64,000 bases of DNA, taken from JBQTKD01 sp052386455 (GTDB lineage Bacteria > Actinomycetota > Actinomycetes > Sporichthyales > Sporichthyaceae). Position numbers and translations under genes: made by a program. The notes under the pieces were generated by a model. The model saw only the letters and a list, made by a program, of their open reading frames with translations. It did no database searches and was not told where the DNA came from. Below are positions 22,924 through 33,216 of this stretch, one piece after another. Numbering within the stretch: position 1 is the stretch's first letter; each line of letters opens with the position of its first letter. Location of the stretch: NCBI GenBank assembly GCA_052386455.1, contig JBQTKD010000042.1, positions 1 to 64,000 of the forward strand, written 5' to 3'.

Positions 22924-24015
22924 GTGAACCGTCCCTTCGATCGCGGCGTCGTGGCCCTCGACGTCGGCAGTTCGGGGCTGCGCGCTGCGCAGTTCTCGTC
23001 GTCGCGCAAGCCTCGGCTCGAGCGCTACGCCGAGGCTCCGCTGCCGTCCGGCACGGTCAACGCCGGTGTCGTCATGGACCCGGCCGCCCTGTCCAAGGCG
23101 CTCAAGCAGCTCTGGTCGGACGGGAAGTTCACCACCAAGCAGGTCGTCTTCTCCGTCGCCAACGACCGGGTGCTGGTGCGTCAGCTCGACCTGGACTGGA
23201 TGGAGCCCGCGGACTTCCGCAAGGCGCTTCCGTACAGCGTCGCCGACGCGCTTCCGATGTCGCTGGACGACGCGAACCTGGACTACCACGTCCTCGAGGA
23301 GCTGCCCGCAGTTCCGGAGCTCGGCCTGGACCGCACGCTGCGCGTCCTCGTCGTGTCGGCCACCCGGGACATGATCGAGACGTTCGTGACCGCCCTGGAC
23401 GCCGCGGGGCTCAGCCCGCGCCGCGCCGAGCTCGCGCCGTTCGCGTTGATCCGCGCCGCCGCCGCCGGGGCGCCCTCGCCCGAGCCGGGCACGGCCGAGG
23501 CCATCGTCGACATCGGCGCCGACACCCTCACCGTCGTCACCCACACCGGTGGCCGGCCACGCTTCGTCCGCACCGTCGGTCACCTCGGCGGCCGGTTCAT
23601 CACCGGCGAGCTCCAGCAGAAGTTCGGCTGGTCCTACCAGGAGGCCGAAGACGCGAAGACCACCTACGGTCTGCCGGGCCAGCGCAAGGGCGAGGCCGAG
23701 CCCGGGGGCATCGCCGACCACCCGGCGCAGCGCGCCATCGCCGAGCGTGTCGACTCGGTGGTCGCCGAGGTGCGCACCACCCTCAACTTCTTCCTGTCGG
23801 CAGGCACCGGCGTCACCGCGCTGTCCCGGATCGTGCTCACCGGCGGGGGTTCGCTGCTCGGTGGTCTCGACGAGCGGATCGCCGCCGCGCTCGGGGTTCC
23901 CGTCGTCGGGCTGACCCCGCCGGACTCGGTGAAGCTCGCGGGCGTCGCGCCCGAGGCGCTCACCGGCGCGGGCTCCGTAGCCCTGCTCGCAGGCCTTGCC
24001 CTCGGAGTGGAGTAG
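22924..24015 (+). CDS. pilM: Type IV pilus assembly actin-like ATPase PilM
   Basis: A 363-residue PilM-family protein with the FtsA/actin fold. Nucleotide-binding elements are VVALDVGSSGLRAAQF at the N-terminus, AIVDIGADTLTV in the middle and IVLTGGGSLLGGL near the C-terminus. In Gram-negative Tfp it binds the cytoplasmic tail of PilN and links to PilB/PilT. GTG 22924 is preferred because GGAG lies 7 bases upstream. GTG 22918 is the alternative. It heads the pilM-N-O-D operon. Confidence 0.93.
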   Translation: MNRPFDRGVVALDVGSSGLRAAQFSSSRKPRLERYAEAPLPSGTVNAGVVMDPAALSKALKQLWSDGKFTTKQVVFSVANDRVLVRQLDLDWMEPADFRKALPYSVADALPMSLDDANLDYHVLEELPAVPELGLDRTLRVLVVSATRDMIETFVTALDAAGLSPRRAELAPFALIRAAAAGAPSPEPGTAEAIVDIGADTLTVVTHTGGRPRFVRTVGHLGGRFITGELQQKFGWSYQEAEDAKTTYGLPGQRKGEAEPGGIADHPAQRAIAERVDSVVAEVRTTLNFFLSAGTGVTALSRIVLTGGGSLLGGLDERIAAALGVPVVGLTPPDSVKLAGVAPEALTGAGSVALLAGLALGVE

Positions 24016-24018
24016 CAG

Positions 24019-25131
24019 ATGACCAACACAGGATCGTCAGAGACGGGCACCGCGACCCTCGCGCCGCGCACCGGAATCCCGGGTCCGCGCCTGCCACAGG
24101 TCAACCTGCTCTCCCCGGACACCCTGCAGAATCTGGCGGTCCGTCAGGTCAAGCGGCGGCTCGTCGCCGCAGGCCTCGTCGGCGTCGTCCTCGTCGCCGG
24201 CGGCTGGGGGGTGCAGAGCTGGCGCCTGTCCTCGGCCAAGAGCGACCTGGCCGCCGAGCAGGCGCTGACTCCGCCGCTGCAGGCCCAGTTGACCGAGCTC
24301 GAGCCCGTAGCTCGGTTCGTGTCCGGTCTCGACTCGCGCAAGCAGGCCGCGTCCAAGGCCATGGCCGCCGAGGTCCTGTTCTCCGAGGCGCTCGTCGACA
24401 TGAACAAGCGGCTGCCCAAGGGCGTCGAACTCTCCACCATGTCCGTCACGATCACGCCGGCGATCGTGCCCACCCTGGTGCCGCCGGTCTCCCCGCTGGC
24501 CAAGGCCGGCATCGACGCGAACGGCAAGGACACCACCAAGGCGCAGCAGCCGGCGGCGGCAGCCGACGGCAGTGCGACCCCCGCGGCGAGCACGCCGTCC
24601 ACGGCCGCCTCGGCGGTCCAGTGCGCCCGGCCCGACCCGTTCAAGCCCGCGCTGATCATCGGCTGCGTGACGCTCTCCGGTACCGCTTCGAGCCGCGAGG
24701 CCGTCGGCAAGTTCGTCGAAAGCCTGAAGAGCGCGAAGATCTACGCCGACCCGTTCATCGCGACCACCACGGTCAACGGCGCGACGGGCGAGCGCAGCGT
24801 CGCCTTCAACGGCAGCGTCGGCATCACCGGCGAGATCGTCAGCGGCCGCTACGCGGATCTGAGCTGGCTCACCGACCCCGCGGTCCTGGCGGCCGCGGAG
24901 AAGATGGTCGCCGCCGGGAACACCGCCGGCGTCCGGCTCGACGAGAAGGCCGACGCCCTCGCCGAGTACCAGAAGGCCCAGGCCGCCGCTGCGGCCAAGG
25001 CCGAGGCGGCCGCGGCCAAGAAGGCCGAGAAGGAAGCCGCCGAGGAAGCCGCCAAGCAGCAGCAGGCGCTGATCGACGCGCTGAACAAGGCCAACGCGAA
25101 CAAGGAAAACAACACCGGGGAAGGCCAGTAG
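24019..25131 (+). CDS. pilN: PilN-like pilus assembly protein with long C-terminal coiled coil
   Basis: A 370-residue protein. The N-terminal tail contains PQVNLLSP, close to the PilN INLLP motif that binds PilM. A transmembrane helix follows (about residues 48-68), then a periplasmic-type domain and a highly charged Ala/Lys/Glu coiled coil (about 305-355). That coil makes it about twice the usual PilN length. It starts 3 bases after the pilM stop. The partner PilO follows without a gap. Confidence 0.88.
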   Translation: MTNTGSSETGTATLAPRTGIPGPRLPQVNLLSPDTLQNLAVRQVKRRLVAAGLVGVVLVAGGWGVQSWRLSSAKSDLAAEQALTPPLQAQLTELEPVARFVSGLDSRKQAASKAMAAEVLFSEALVDMNKRLPKGVELSTMSVTITPAIVPTLVPPVSPLAKAGIDANGKDTTKAQQPAAAADGSATPAASTPSTAASAVQCARPDPFKPALIIGCVTLSGTASSREAVGKFVESLKSAKIYADPFIATTTVNGATGERSVAFNGSVGITGEIVSGRYADLSWLTDPAVLAAAEKMVAAGNTAGVRLDEKADALAEYQKAQAAAAAKAEAAAAKKAEKEAAEEAAKQQQALIDALNKANANKENNTGEGQ

Positions 25132-25899
25132 ATGAAGACGCTCGAACTTCCCTCGCTCGTGGGCTCGCGCAACCCCTCGCGTCCGCAGCGCAAGCGGGCC
25201 GCCACGGAACTCACGCCCACCAAGAAGACAGCGGTGGTGGGTGCTCTGCTCCTGGCGCTGGGGCTCACCGCCTCCTGGTTCGTGGTCCTCAAGCCCCGCG
25301 CCGCGGACGTGGCCGCGGTCCAGGAGCAGACCGCGGCGGCGCTGTCCGCCAACGATTCGCTGCGGGCGCAGATCGCGGCCCGTCGGGTCCAGGCCGCGCA
25401 ACTGCCGACGCTGGCCAAGCTCTCCGACGCACTCTCGGCGCGCTTCCCGGCCACCGCGGAACAGGCGAAGCTGTTCTCGATGATCGGCGCGGCCGCGGCG
25501 GGAGCCGGCATCGCGCCGCAGTTCGTCACCAACCTGACCGTCGCGGCCCCGGTGGACGCCTCGGGTGCGACGACCTCCGCGGGCCTGCCCGGAGTCGCCA
25601 CACCCATCGGCCGGCTCGCGTCGCAGCAGCTGACCATGGACGTGCGCGCCAAGCCGGACCAGATTCGCAAGTTCGTCGCGAACCTCGAGAAGCTGCCCCG
25701 CGCGTTCCAGGTGACCTCGCTGAACCTGAACCTGCAGACGGCCGCGGCCGCCGGTACCGCCGGGACCGTGGCCGCCGCAACGGCCGCTGCGGGAGCCGCC
25801 ACGTCTGCGCAGATCACCGGCACGATGTTCCTGATGCCGGAGTTCGCTGTGCCCCCGCAGCCGGCCGCGCCGCCCGCGCCCGCGCAGCCCAATGGGTGA
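25132..25899 (+). CDS. pilO: PilO-like pilus assembly protein
   Basis: A 255-residue single-pass protein. A cytoplasmic tail (about 1-30) leads to one helix (about 35-52), a short coiled coil and a ferredoxin-like external domain. The C-terminus is Ala-, Thr- and Pro-rich. Position right after pilN, size and topology fit PilO, which pairs with PilN. Sequence identity to known PilO is not obvious by eye, so context carries the call. Confidence 0.82.
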   Translation: MKTLELPSLVGSRNPSRPQRKRAATELTPTKKTAVVGALLLALGLTASWFVVLKPRAADVAAVQEQTAAALSANDSLRAQIAARRVQAAQLPTLAKLSDALSARFPATAEQAKLFSMIGAAAAGAGIAPQFVTNLTVAAPVDASGATTSAGLPGVATPIGRLASQQLTMDVRAKPDQIRKFVANLEKLPRAFQVTSLNLNLQTAAAAGTAGTVAAATAAAGAATSAQITGTMFLMPEFAVPPQPAAPPAPAQPNG

Positions 25900-26677
25900 G
25901 GTCTGGTTCCCGGTCCTCGCGGCCGGACTGCTGGGCCTGCTCATCGGTTCGTTCCTGAACGTCGTCGTCCATCGGGTGCCCGAAGGGCGCTCGGTGGCCG
26001 GCGGCCGTTCGGCCTGTCCCGCCTGCGGATCGGAGATTCGTGCGCGGGACAACGTGCCGGTGCTGTCCTGGGTGCTGCTGCACGGCAAGTGCCGGGACTG
26101 CCGGGCGCCGATCTCGGCTCGCTACCCGCTCGTCGAGCTCGCCTGCGCCGTCCTGTTCGGTGCGCTCGCTCTGAAGCTGGGTGCCGACCCGGTGCTTCCG
26201 GCGCTGCTGGTCCTCGGCGCCGCGGGGATCGCTCTGGCGCTCATCGACCTGGACGTGCAGCGGCTTCCGTTCGTCATCACCGTGCCGATGTTCGGCGTCC
26301 TCGCGGCGCTGCTGGTCGTGGACGGCCTCGCCGACGGCTGGTCTCCCGCGAAGACCGGCCTGCTCTCCATGGCCGTCTGGTTCGGGCTCTACGGCGGACT
26401 CTGGCTCGGCACCGCCGGCCGCGGCATGGGCCTCGGCGACGTCGTTCTCGCACCCAGCCTTGGCCTCGCTCTCGGCTGGCTCGGCTGGGGACCCAGCCTG
26501 GTTGGACTCATGGCCGGGTTCGGCACCGGCGCCGCGGTGGGCGTGGCGATGATGGTGGCCGGAAAAGCCAAGCGCCGCTCCGCACTGCCGTTCGGCCCGT
26601 TCATGCTGACCGGCGCTGCCGTCGGCATCTTCGTGGGCTCTGCGGTGTGGAGCGGCTACTTGAGTGCGGTCGGCTAG
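25892..26677 (+). CDS. pilD: Prepilin peptidase PilD
   Basis: A 261-residue polytopic aspartic protease that cleaves the pilin leaders and N-methylates the new N-terminus. The cytoplasmic zinc domain has CPAC (42-45) and CRDC (67-70). Catalytic aspartates are in LIDLDVQRLP (Asp119/121) and in GMGLGDVVL (Asp183), which matches GxGD. It overlaps the pilO end by 8 bases. It should process the pilins at 1803, 2444, 5436 and 5873. Confidence 0.95.
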   Translation: MGEVWFPVLAAGLLGLLIGSFLNVVVHRVPEGRSVAGGRSACPACGSEIRARDNVPVLSWVLLHGKCRDCRAPISARYPLVELACAVLFGALALKLGADPVLPALLVLGAAGIALALIDLDVQRLPFVITVPMFGVLAALLVVDGLADGWSPAKTGLLSMAVWFGLYGGLWLGTAGRGMGLGDVVLAPSLGLALGWLGWGPSLVGLMAGFGTGAAVGVAMMVAGKAKRRSALPFGPFMLTGAAVGIFVGSAVWSGYLSAVG

Positions 26678-26694
26678 GTCTGACTAGCCGTCAG

Positions 26695-27642
26695 TTATCC
26701 CAGGGGCGGGATCGGCAGGGCGATCGGCAGCGGCAGGGCGCTCGGGATGAACGGCTCGGTGCCCTTGACCACGCGGAGCTTCTCGAAGCCCGGCGCGTTC
26801 GTGCGGGCGTAGGCCAACGCGTGCGCCAGGTCGCTGACCTGGTTGCTCAACGGCGTCGGCGCCAGTGCCAGCGTCGAGAGGTCGCCGAGCGCGCGGCCCT
26901 GGGAGTCCAGGAACGCAGAGCCCGAGTCGCCGGGGATGCCCGGAGTCAGCGTGTAGACCGAGTGCGACCACCCTTCGCCGACGGTGCCGAGGCTGGTGCC
27001 GGTCTTCGGCGACAGGAAGGCCAGGCCGCCGCGCAACTGCGAGTTGCCATAGGACACGACGCTCTCGCCCGGCTGGGTGCCGCCGACGTTTACGCCGGTC
27101 GGGCCGCCGAACACCGGAATGGACGGATTCACCTTGCTCAAGGCAGACGACGGGATCTCGATGAGCGCCAGGTCGTTGAAGTTGCAGGCGTTGTCGTTCT
27201 TCTCGCCGAGCTTCTGCATCAGCAGCCACGAGTTGTAGACCATCGTGCCGGTCACGCCCGCGGAGGGAATGTCCACCTTGGTGCCCAGCGGCAGGGTCTT
27301 GGCGGTGCACCCGTTGGTCTCGGTGCTCTCGCCGGTGCCCGAGCAGTGCGCGGCCTGGCCGAGGTAGACCTTGCCGGGCGTGGTGTAGACGAAGTTCGCC
27401 GTGCACTGGCCCGAACCGCGCGTCTGCGTTTGCACGCCGGGCCGAACCGTCGCGAGAGCCGCCTGGGCCCACGACTGCGTGTCGTCGAAGAACGACGCTG
27501 CGATCTTGGCGTCCGGGCTCTCGGACGCCGACGCCGCCGGGGCGGAGAAGGTGGCGGCGCTGAGGAGGAGCGAAACACCCACCAGCGCCTGGCCGGCGCG
27601 GCGAGCGGTGGTGCGGTTCTGGTTCCCCCGAGAGGTGGGCAT
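26695..27642 (-). CDS. Secreted trypsin-like serine protease
   Basis: A 315-residue exported S1-type protease. The signal peptide ends near ASASES (about residue 38). The catalytic triad is seen as AAHC (His), NDLALIEI (Asp) and GIPGDSGSAF (Ser in GDSGS). The ATG at 27642 is chosen over 27657 because GGAGG lies 5 bases upstream. It converges on pilD with only 17 bases between stops. Trypsin-like proteases next to Tfp genes could process surface proteins, but no direct evidence is present. Confidence 0.85.
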   Translation of the reverse strand: MPTSRGNQNRTTARRAGQALVGVSLLLSAATFSAPAASASESPDAKIAASFFDDTQSWAQAALATVRPGVQTQTRGSGQCTANFVYTTPGKVYLGQAAHCSGTGESTETNGCTAKTLPLGTKVDIPSAGVTGTMVYNSWLLMQKLGEKNDNACNFNDLALIEIPSSALSKVNPSIPVFGGPTGVNVGGTQPGESVVSYGNSQLRGGLAFLSPKTGTSLGTVGEGWSHSVYTLTPGIPGDSGSAFLDSQGRALGDLSTLALAPTPLSNQVSDLAHALAYARTNAPGFEKLRVVKGTEPFIPSALPLPIALPIPPLG

Positions 27643-27775
27643 GGAAGCCTCCGACAATCGAAACTGCTGTCGCGCTGGCTGCGCGTTGCAGTCGATAGAA
27701 CTCCTGCCAGATTGGACGAATGCCCTGTATTGGCTATGAGTTCCCTATGTCCGGCTTCCGCCACAGCTGGCCGTG

Positions 27776-28510
27776 TTAGGCCGCCGAGTCCACCGCGTGC
27801 GCCGTGGTCTTGATCAGCGTGCGGAGGTCCAGCACGGCGCGGGTGTGCAGCTGGCTCACCCGAGACTCGGTCACGCCGAGCACCTTGCCGATCTCGGCGA
27901 GGGTGAAGCCCTCGTAGTAGTACAGCGCGACGATGATCTGGTCGCGCTCGCGCAGCTGGCGCACGTGACGCAGCAGAACGGTCCGCACCGCCTCGTCCTC
28001 GAGCGCGTCGCCGGGGGCGGCGGACTGGTCGACGACGACCAAGTCGTCGGTGGCGGCCACGGAGGTGAAGGAGACCTTCGCGTACAGGTCGCGCAGCTCG
28101 GACACCTTGATGCCGAGCTCGGCTGCCACCTCGTCTTCGGTGGGCATGCGGTCCAGGCGCACCTGCAGCACCTGGTGGGCCTTTTCGATTGCGCGGATCT
28201 TGTCCCGAACCGAACGCGGAACCCAGTCCTGGGCGCGCAGCGCGTCGATCATGGCGCCGCGAATGCGCGGCACCGCGTAGGTCTGGAACTCCAGGCCGCG
28301 TTCGAGGTCGAACTTCTCGATGGCGTCCATGAGACCGAAGACGCCCTCGGAGACCAGGTCGGCGACGTCGACGGTCTGCGGCAGTCCGGAGCGCACGCGG
28401 CCGGCGACGTACTTCACCAGCGGCGCGTACTGCATGACCAGACGGTTGCGCAGCGCCGGAGAACCGGTGGCGCGGTACTGCTGCCAAAGCTCTCGGGTTT
28501 CGACCGACAT
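27776..28510 (-). CDS. whiG: RNA polymerase sigma factor of the WhiG/FliA type
   Basis: A 244-residue group 3 sigma factor. Region 2 is seen in PLVKYVAGRVRSGLP with DLVSEGVFGLMDAIEKFD, followed by FQTYAVPRIRGAMIDALR and DWVPRSVR. Region 3 is in the middle. Region 4 has FTLAEIGKVLGVTESRVSQ, the helix-turn-helix for the -35. The run GAMIDALRAQDW is typical of WhiG/FliA. In Streptomyces it starts spore formation, in Rubrobacter it controls type IV pili. No flagellar genes are visible here. GGAGG lies 5 bases before the ATG. The RsiG-type anti-sigma is encoded in the Tfp motor operon. Confidence 0.92.
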   Translation of the reverse strand: MSVETRELWQQYRATGSPALRNRLVMQYAPLVKYVAGRVRSGLPQTVDVADLVSEGVFGLMDAIEKFDLERGLEFQTYAVPRIRGAMIDALRAQDWVPRSVRDKIRAIEKAHQVLQVRLDRMPTEDEVAAELGIKVSELRDLYAKVSFTSVAATDDLVVVDQSAAPGDALEDEAVRTVLLRHVRQLRERDQIIVALYYYEGFTLAEIGKVLGVTESRVSQLHTRAVLDLRTLIKTTAHAVDSAA

Positions 28511-28757
28511 GACTGCCTCCGGGCGAGCGGAAACGGGGGTGGGATGAACTTGACTGTAGGCATCCGATTGCGAACTAAAAGTGATCCGGAGAAGGTCGAG
28601 ACGTTCGGTTGAGGCCGGGGTCGGCCGTTCGGGCGACCACCAGAACTCGCACTTGATCGGGCGAAACCGAGGACGACTCCCGTGCGTCTGACCCATCGAT
28701 GGGGGTAGAAGCACATTGCCTGCGCGTGAGCTTTGCGCCCCGCCCGGCAGGTATCGG

Positions 28758-28785
28758 TCATAACCCGAACTGCCCAATCCGAACC
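28758..28785 (+). promoter_or_regulatory. Weak WhiG-type promoter candidate for the 71-residue gene
   Basis: TCAT (28758-28761), 16-base spacer, TCCGAACC (28778-28785), 25 bases before the GTG at 28810. Both boxes are imperfect, so this is only a candidate. The rest of 28511-28757 is the upstream region of whiG, with a possible TACAGT -10 on the minus strand. Confidence 0.25.
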
Positions 28786-28809
28786 CGGCAGCGCATCGAG
28801 AGGCATACC

Positions 28810-29025
28810 GTGACCGTCATGGCGATTGAAGACAGCCCCATCTACGACCTGCTGATCTCCGAGCTGGGCAGCCCCATCGCGGACCCCGCGATCGACTGCT
28901 CCTACGCGTTCGTGCTGAACGCAGCGGGCCAGGGCGCGGGTGCCCCGGCCAAGGCGCCGTCGGTGCTCACCCCGCGTTCGGCTCCCAAGCCGCTCGCGCC
29001 GATGGCCGCCAAGAACGCCAGCTGA
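28810..29025 (+). CDS. Small protein of unknown function
   Basis: A protein of 71 residues from GTG 28810, or 68 from ATG 28819. The N-terminal part is acidic and helical (AIEDSPIYDLLISELG) and the C-terminal part is Ala/Pro/Lys-rich and likely disordered. There is no signal peptide. AGAGG lies six bases before GTG 28810. It is a single-gene unit between whiG (divergent) and citrate synthase, closed by a strong terminator. The family is not recognised. Confidence 0.6.
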   Translation: MTVMAIEDSPIYDLLISELGSPIADPAIDCSYAFVLNAAGQGAGAPAKAPSVLTPRSAPKPLAPMAAKNAS

Positions 29026-29040
29026 CGCAGTTCTTTCCGC

Positions 29041-29091
29041 TCGACGCCGCACAGTCCTGAGGGGGCGCTGTGCGGCGTCGACGTGTTTTCT
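29041..29091 (+). terminator. Intrinsic terminator of the small gene
   Basis: A perfect 14-bp stem (29041-29054 with 29068-29081, arm TCGACGCCGCACAG), a 13-base loop, then CGTGTTTTC. It is a classic Rho-independent terminator. Confidence 0.9.
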
Positions 29092-29155
29092 GGACAAGAA
29101 CGCAGTCGTACGCCCCGAAGTTGTCGCGCTCGGTCGCATAGGAAAGACTGCGGGT

Positions 29156-30511
<1,356 letters not shown>

Positions 30512-30520
30512 GACACAGAG

Positions 30521-30556
30521 AAAGGGCCGGTTCCCCCGAGGGGGCACCGGCCCTTT
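30521..30556. terminator. Terminator between citrate synthase and the convergent secreted-protein gene
   Basis: A long stem (AAAGGGCCGG at 30521-30530 with CCGGCCCTTT at 30547-30556, and an inner CCCCC/GGGGG pair) is flanked by A and T runs. It can stop transcription from both sides. Confidence 0.88.
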
Positions 30557-30592
30557 CGAGTCTCTAGCCGGGACGAAGGGACGAGGGGTTGA

Positions 30593-31012
30593 TCAGCCGC
30601 CGGTGACGGAGACCGCGGCGGTCTTCTTCGCCGGGTTCACCTTGGTGACGGTGACGGTGTACTTGCCGACCTTCGCGGCCTTGCCGGTCGTGAAGGAGTA
30701 CGACTTCGAACCCGACTTGAGGGTGGCGCCCTTGGCGGTGACCGCGGTCGGCGTGAGGGACAGGCCACCGACCTTCTTGGCCTTGCCGGTGGCGAGGGTG
30801 GCCTTGGCAACGACGTCCTCGACGACGTCGGTGGCAGGCTCGGTGGCGGCTGCGGGCTCCGGGACGGAAGCATCCGCAGACACAGAGGCGTCGGCCGAGG
30901 TGTTCTCGACGTTGGGCTTTTCGGCGTTCTGCATGGACCCCAGGACGATGGCGAGCGCGCCGACACCGGCGACGAGCGGCAACACGGGGTTGTTGGCGAG
31001 AGAGCTCTTCAT
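30593..31012 (-). CDS. Small anchored or exported protein with a beta-rich C-terminal domain
   Basis: A 139-residue protein. The N-terminal hydrophobic helix (about residues 8-24) acts as a signal or anchor. An acidic Ala/Ser/Glu linker leads to a Lys/Thr-rich beta domain of about 70 residues (KVGGLSLTPTAVTAKGATL and similar). The family is not recognised. A TACTAT -10-like box lies about 15 bases before the ATG. It forms a single-gene unit. Confidence 0.65.
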   Translation of the reverse strand: MKSSLANNPVLPLVAGVGALAIVLGSMQNAEKPNVENTSADASVSADASVPEPAAATEPATDVVEDVVAKATLATGKAKKVGGLSLTPTAVTAKGATLKSGSKSYSFTTGKAAKVGKYTVTVTKVNPAKKTAAVSVTGG

Positions 31013-31096
31013 GCGTTCGATAGTAGGACAAGAGGGTGTTCTCTAGAAGAAGTTCGAAAAAGCTCACACACCGGCTACGGCGCGGTATGTGCTATC

Positions 31097-31828
31097 TCAC
31101 GCACCGTCAGCGACATCGATCATGATTGCGGTGACGTTGTCCGGGCCGCCGGCCGAAAGCGCCGCCTCCACCAGGACGTCCACGGCCGTCGCGGGGTCGG
31201 TTTCCCGCCGCAGGATCTCGCTCAGCAGCGGGTGCCGCACCGGGCCGTGCAGCCCGTCGGTGCACACCAGATACCGGTCGCCTGGCAGGGGGCGGGTCAT
31301 CCAGATGTCCGGGGTGGTGTCCGGGACCGCGTGCAGTACGCGGGTGACTACGTTGCGGCGCGGATAGTCGGCGGCCTCCGCCGGGTCCAACAGCCCGCGG
31401 TCGACCATCTCCTGTACTTCGGAGTGATCGACGGTCAGCTGTTCGAGGTCGCCGGCGCGCATCCGGTACACCCGGGAGTCGCCGATGTTGACCGTCATCA
31501 GCATTCCCTCGGTGCGGTCGGTGCCGACGACGAGCGCGCTGAGCGTCGTGGCCATCCCGGTCCGGCCCGACGTGTGCCGCTGCGCCGCCGCAATCGATGC
31601 GCGCGCCTCCCGGACCGCCGCCAGCACCTCGCGCGGACCACGCGCCTCGGACGCGGCGAGACGTTCCATCGCGGCGATCGCCAATGCGCTCGCGACGTCG
31701 CCCGCGCGGTGCCCGCCCAGGCCGTCGGCCACTGCGAACACGGTCGGCCCGGCCAGGTGGGAGTCCTCGTTGGCGGCCCGCACCAACCCGACGTGGGTAC
31801 GCGCCGCCCAGGAAAGGGCAAGTCTCAA
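31097..31828 (-). CDS. PP2C-type serine/threonine protein phosphatase
   Basis: About 243 residues with the PP2C motifs: RAANEDSH near the N-terminus, FAVADGLGGHRAGD with metal-binding Asp and Gly, TMxxxNIGDSRVYRMRAG-like VNIGDSRVYRM, VCTDGL and GGPDNVTAI. It dephosphorylates Ser/Thr, probably as the counterpart of Hanks-type kinases. The TTG start at 31828 overlaps the fprA stop as TTGA, so it is coupled to fprA. No kinase gene is nearby. Confidence 0.85.
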   Translation of the reverse strand: MRLALSWAARTHVGLVRAANEDSHLAGPTVFAVADGLGGHRAGDVASALAIAAMERLAASEARGPREVLAAVREARASIAAAQRHTSGRTGMATTLSALVVGTDRTEGMLMTVNIGDSRVYRMRAGDLEQLTVDHSEVQEMVDRGLLDPAEAADYPRRNVVTRVLHAVPDTTPDIWMTRPLPGDRYLVCTDGLHGPVRHPLLSEILRRETDPATAVDVLVEAALSAGGPDNVTAIMIDVADGA

Positions 31829-33195
31829 GCGGGCCCTACCCGCGCAGCCGTGGCAACGGCAAGAAGTTCGGCCACGGTGCACAGTTTGACCCGGGGGCGG
31901 CCGGACGCAGCGCCTGCCCCGACCTCATGTCGATCGATCGCCCGCCAGTCCTGTTCCTCGACGAGCTCCGGCGCGGTCGCGCGCAACCACGAGCGGATGT
32001 CCTCGACGCTGGAGTCGGTGGCGTCCGGACGGGCCGATGCGGCGAGGTCGGCCAGCGCGGACTCGGCGGACTCCTGACCGTCCTTGCGGTTGGTGCCGAT
32101 GACGCCGGAGGGTCCGCGGCGGATCCAGCCCGTCGCGTACTCGCGCTCGCCACCCACCACTCGGCCCGCCTCGGTTGGAATCACGGCGCGGTCGGAGTCG
32201 AACGGGACGTCGGGCAGGGGAACCGCGCGATAGCCGACGGCCCGCACGACGAGGCCCGCCTCCACGATCTCGCGGCCGCCGTTGTCGACGGCGCGCACGG
32301 TGCCGTCGGCGCCTGCGATCAGGTCGTTGTGGCCGAGTTGGACCTCGCGGATGCGCCCGTCCGGACCGGGCAGCAGGTCCAGCGGGGAGCGGGCGAAGCG
32401 CAGCACGATGCGGCGCGGCTTGCCGGTCGGCGGGTGCTCGTCCTGCAGCCGGCGCAGGGCCTCGATGTTGGTGCGCACCGTGTGGCTCGAGGCCGCGACG
32501 ACGTCCTTGTCGAGAGTGTCGAGATCCCACTCCACGACGGCGTCCACGTTCTCGATCTCGCCGAGTTCGCGCAGCTCCGGGGTGGTGAACGCGGCCTCGA
32601 GCGGTCCGCGGCGAGCCAGCACGATCACCTCGCGCACCGAGGAGGTCCGCAGCGCCTCGATGGCGTGGTCCGCGGTGTCCGTCGTGGCGAGCACGTCCGG
32701 CTCGGTGACGAACATCCGTGCCACGTCGATCGCGACGTTCCCGGCACCGACGACGATCACCCGCTCGGTGTCCAGGGGCACCGCGACGTCCCGGAAGTCC
32801 GGGTGGCCGTTGTACCAGCCGACCACGTCGGTGGCCGCGATGCTGCCGGGAAGGTCCTCGCCCGGCACGCGCAGCGGGTTGTCCCGCTGGGCGCCGACGG
32901 CGTACACGACGGCGTCGTAGTGGGCGAGCAGGTCGGCACGCGAGACGTCCCGGCCGAGTTCGACGTTGCCGAAGAAGCGGTACCGCGGGTGGTCGGCCGT
33001 GCGGGCGAACGCCACGCTGACGCTCTTGATCTTCGGGTGGTCCGGGGCGACGCCGGAGCGGACGAGCCCCCAGGGGGTGGGCAGCTTGTCGATCATGTCG
33101 ACGTGGACCGCGGGCTCGTCGGAGCGCAGCAGCACCGCCGCCGCGTAGAACCCCGCCGGCCCAGAGCCGACCACTGCGACGCACGCACGCTGCAT
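31825..33195 (-). CDS. fprA: Ferredoxin/adrenodoxin-type NADP+ reductase FprA
   Basis: A 456-residue FAD/NADPH enzyme of the adrenodoxin reductase family. It has the FAD motif VVGSGPAGFYAA at the N-terminus, LPTPWGLVRSGVAPDHPKIK, the NADP motif VIVVGAGNVAIDVARM, RRGPLEAAFTTPELRELGE and the C-terminal TGWIRRGPSGVIGTN. It passes electrons to ferredoxins for P450s and other oxidoreductases. Length equals that of mycobacterial FprA. Its stop overlaps the downstream phosphatase start. Confidence 0.95.
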   Translation of the reverse strand: MQRACVAVVGSGPAGFYAAAVLLRSDEPAVHVDMIDKLPTPWGLVRSGVAPDHPKIKSVSVAFARTADHPRYRFFGNVELGRDVSRADLLAHYDAVVYAVGAQRDNPLRVPGEDLPGSIAATDVVGWYNGHPDFRDVAVPLDTERVIVVGAGNVAIDVARMFVTEPDVLATTDTADHAIEALRTSSVREVIVLARRGPLEAAFTTPELRELGEIENVDAVVEWDLDTLDKDVVAASSHTVRTNIEALRRLQDEHPPTGKPRRIVLRFARSPLDLLPGPDGRIREVQLGHNDLIAGADGTVRAVDNGGREIVEAGLVVRAVGYRAVPLPDVPFDSDRAVIPTEAGRVVGGEREYATGWIRRGPSGVIGTNRKDGQESAESALADLAASARPDATDSSVEDIRSWLRATAPELVEEQDWRAIDRHEVGAGAASGRPRVKLCTVAELLAVATAARVGPA

Positions 33196-33216
33196 GAGAT
33201 GCCTCCAGGGCGGCCG

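Noticed and set aside
26122..28510. Flagellar assignment of the sigma factor (FliA)
   Set aside because: No flagellar genes are visible, and the sequence context (RsiG, pili) supports WhiG.
27776..28777. The longer 333-residue form of the WhiG-type sigma factor
   Set aside because: The 89 extra N-terminal residues have no sigma homology and non-coding composition; the ATG at 28510 has GGAGG upstream.
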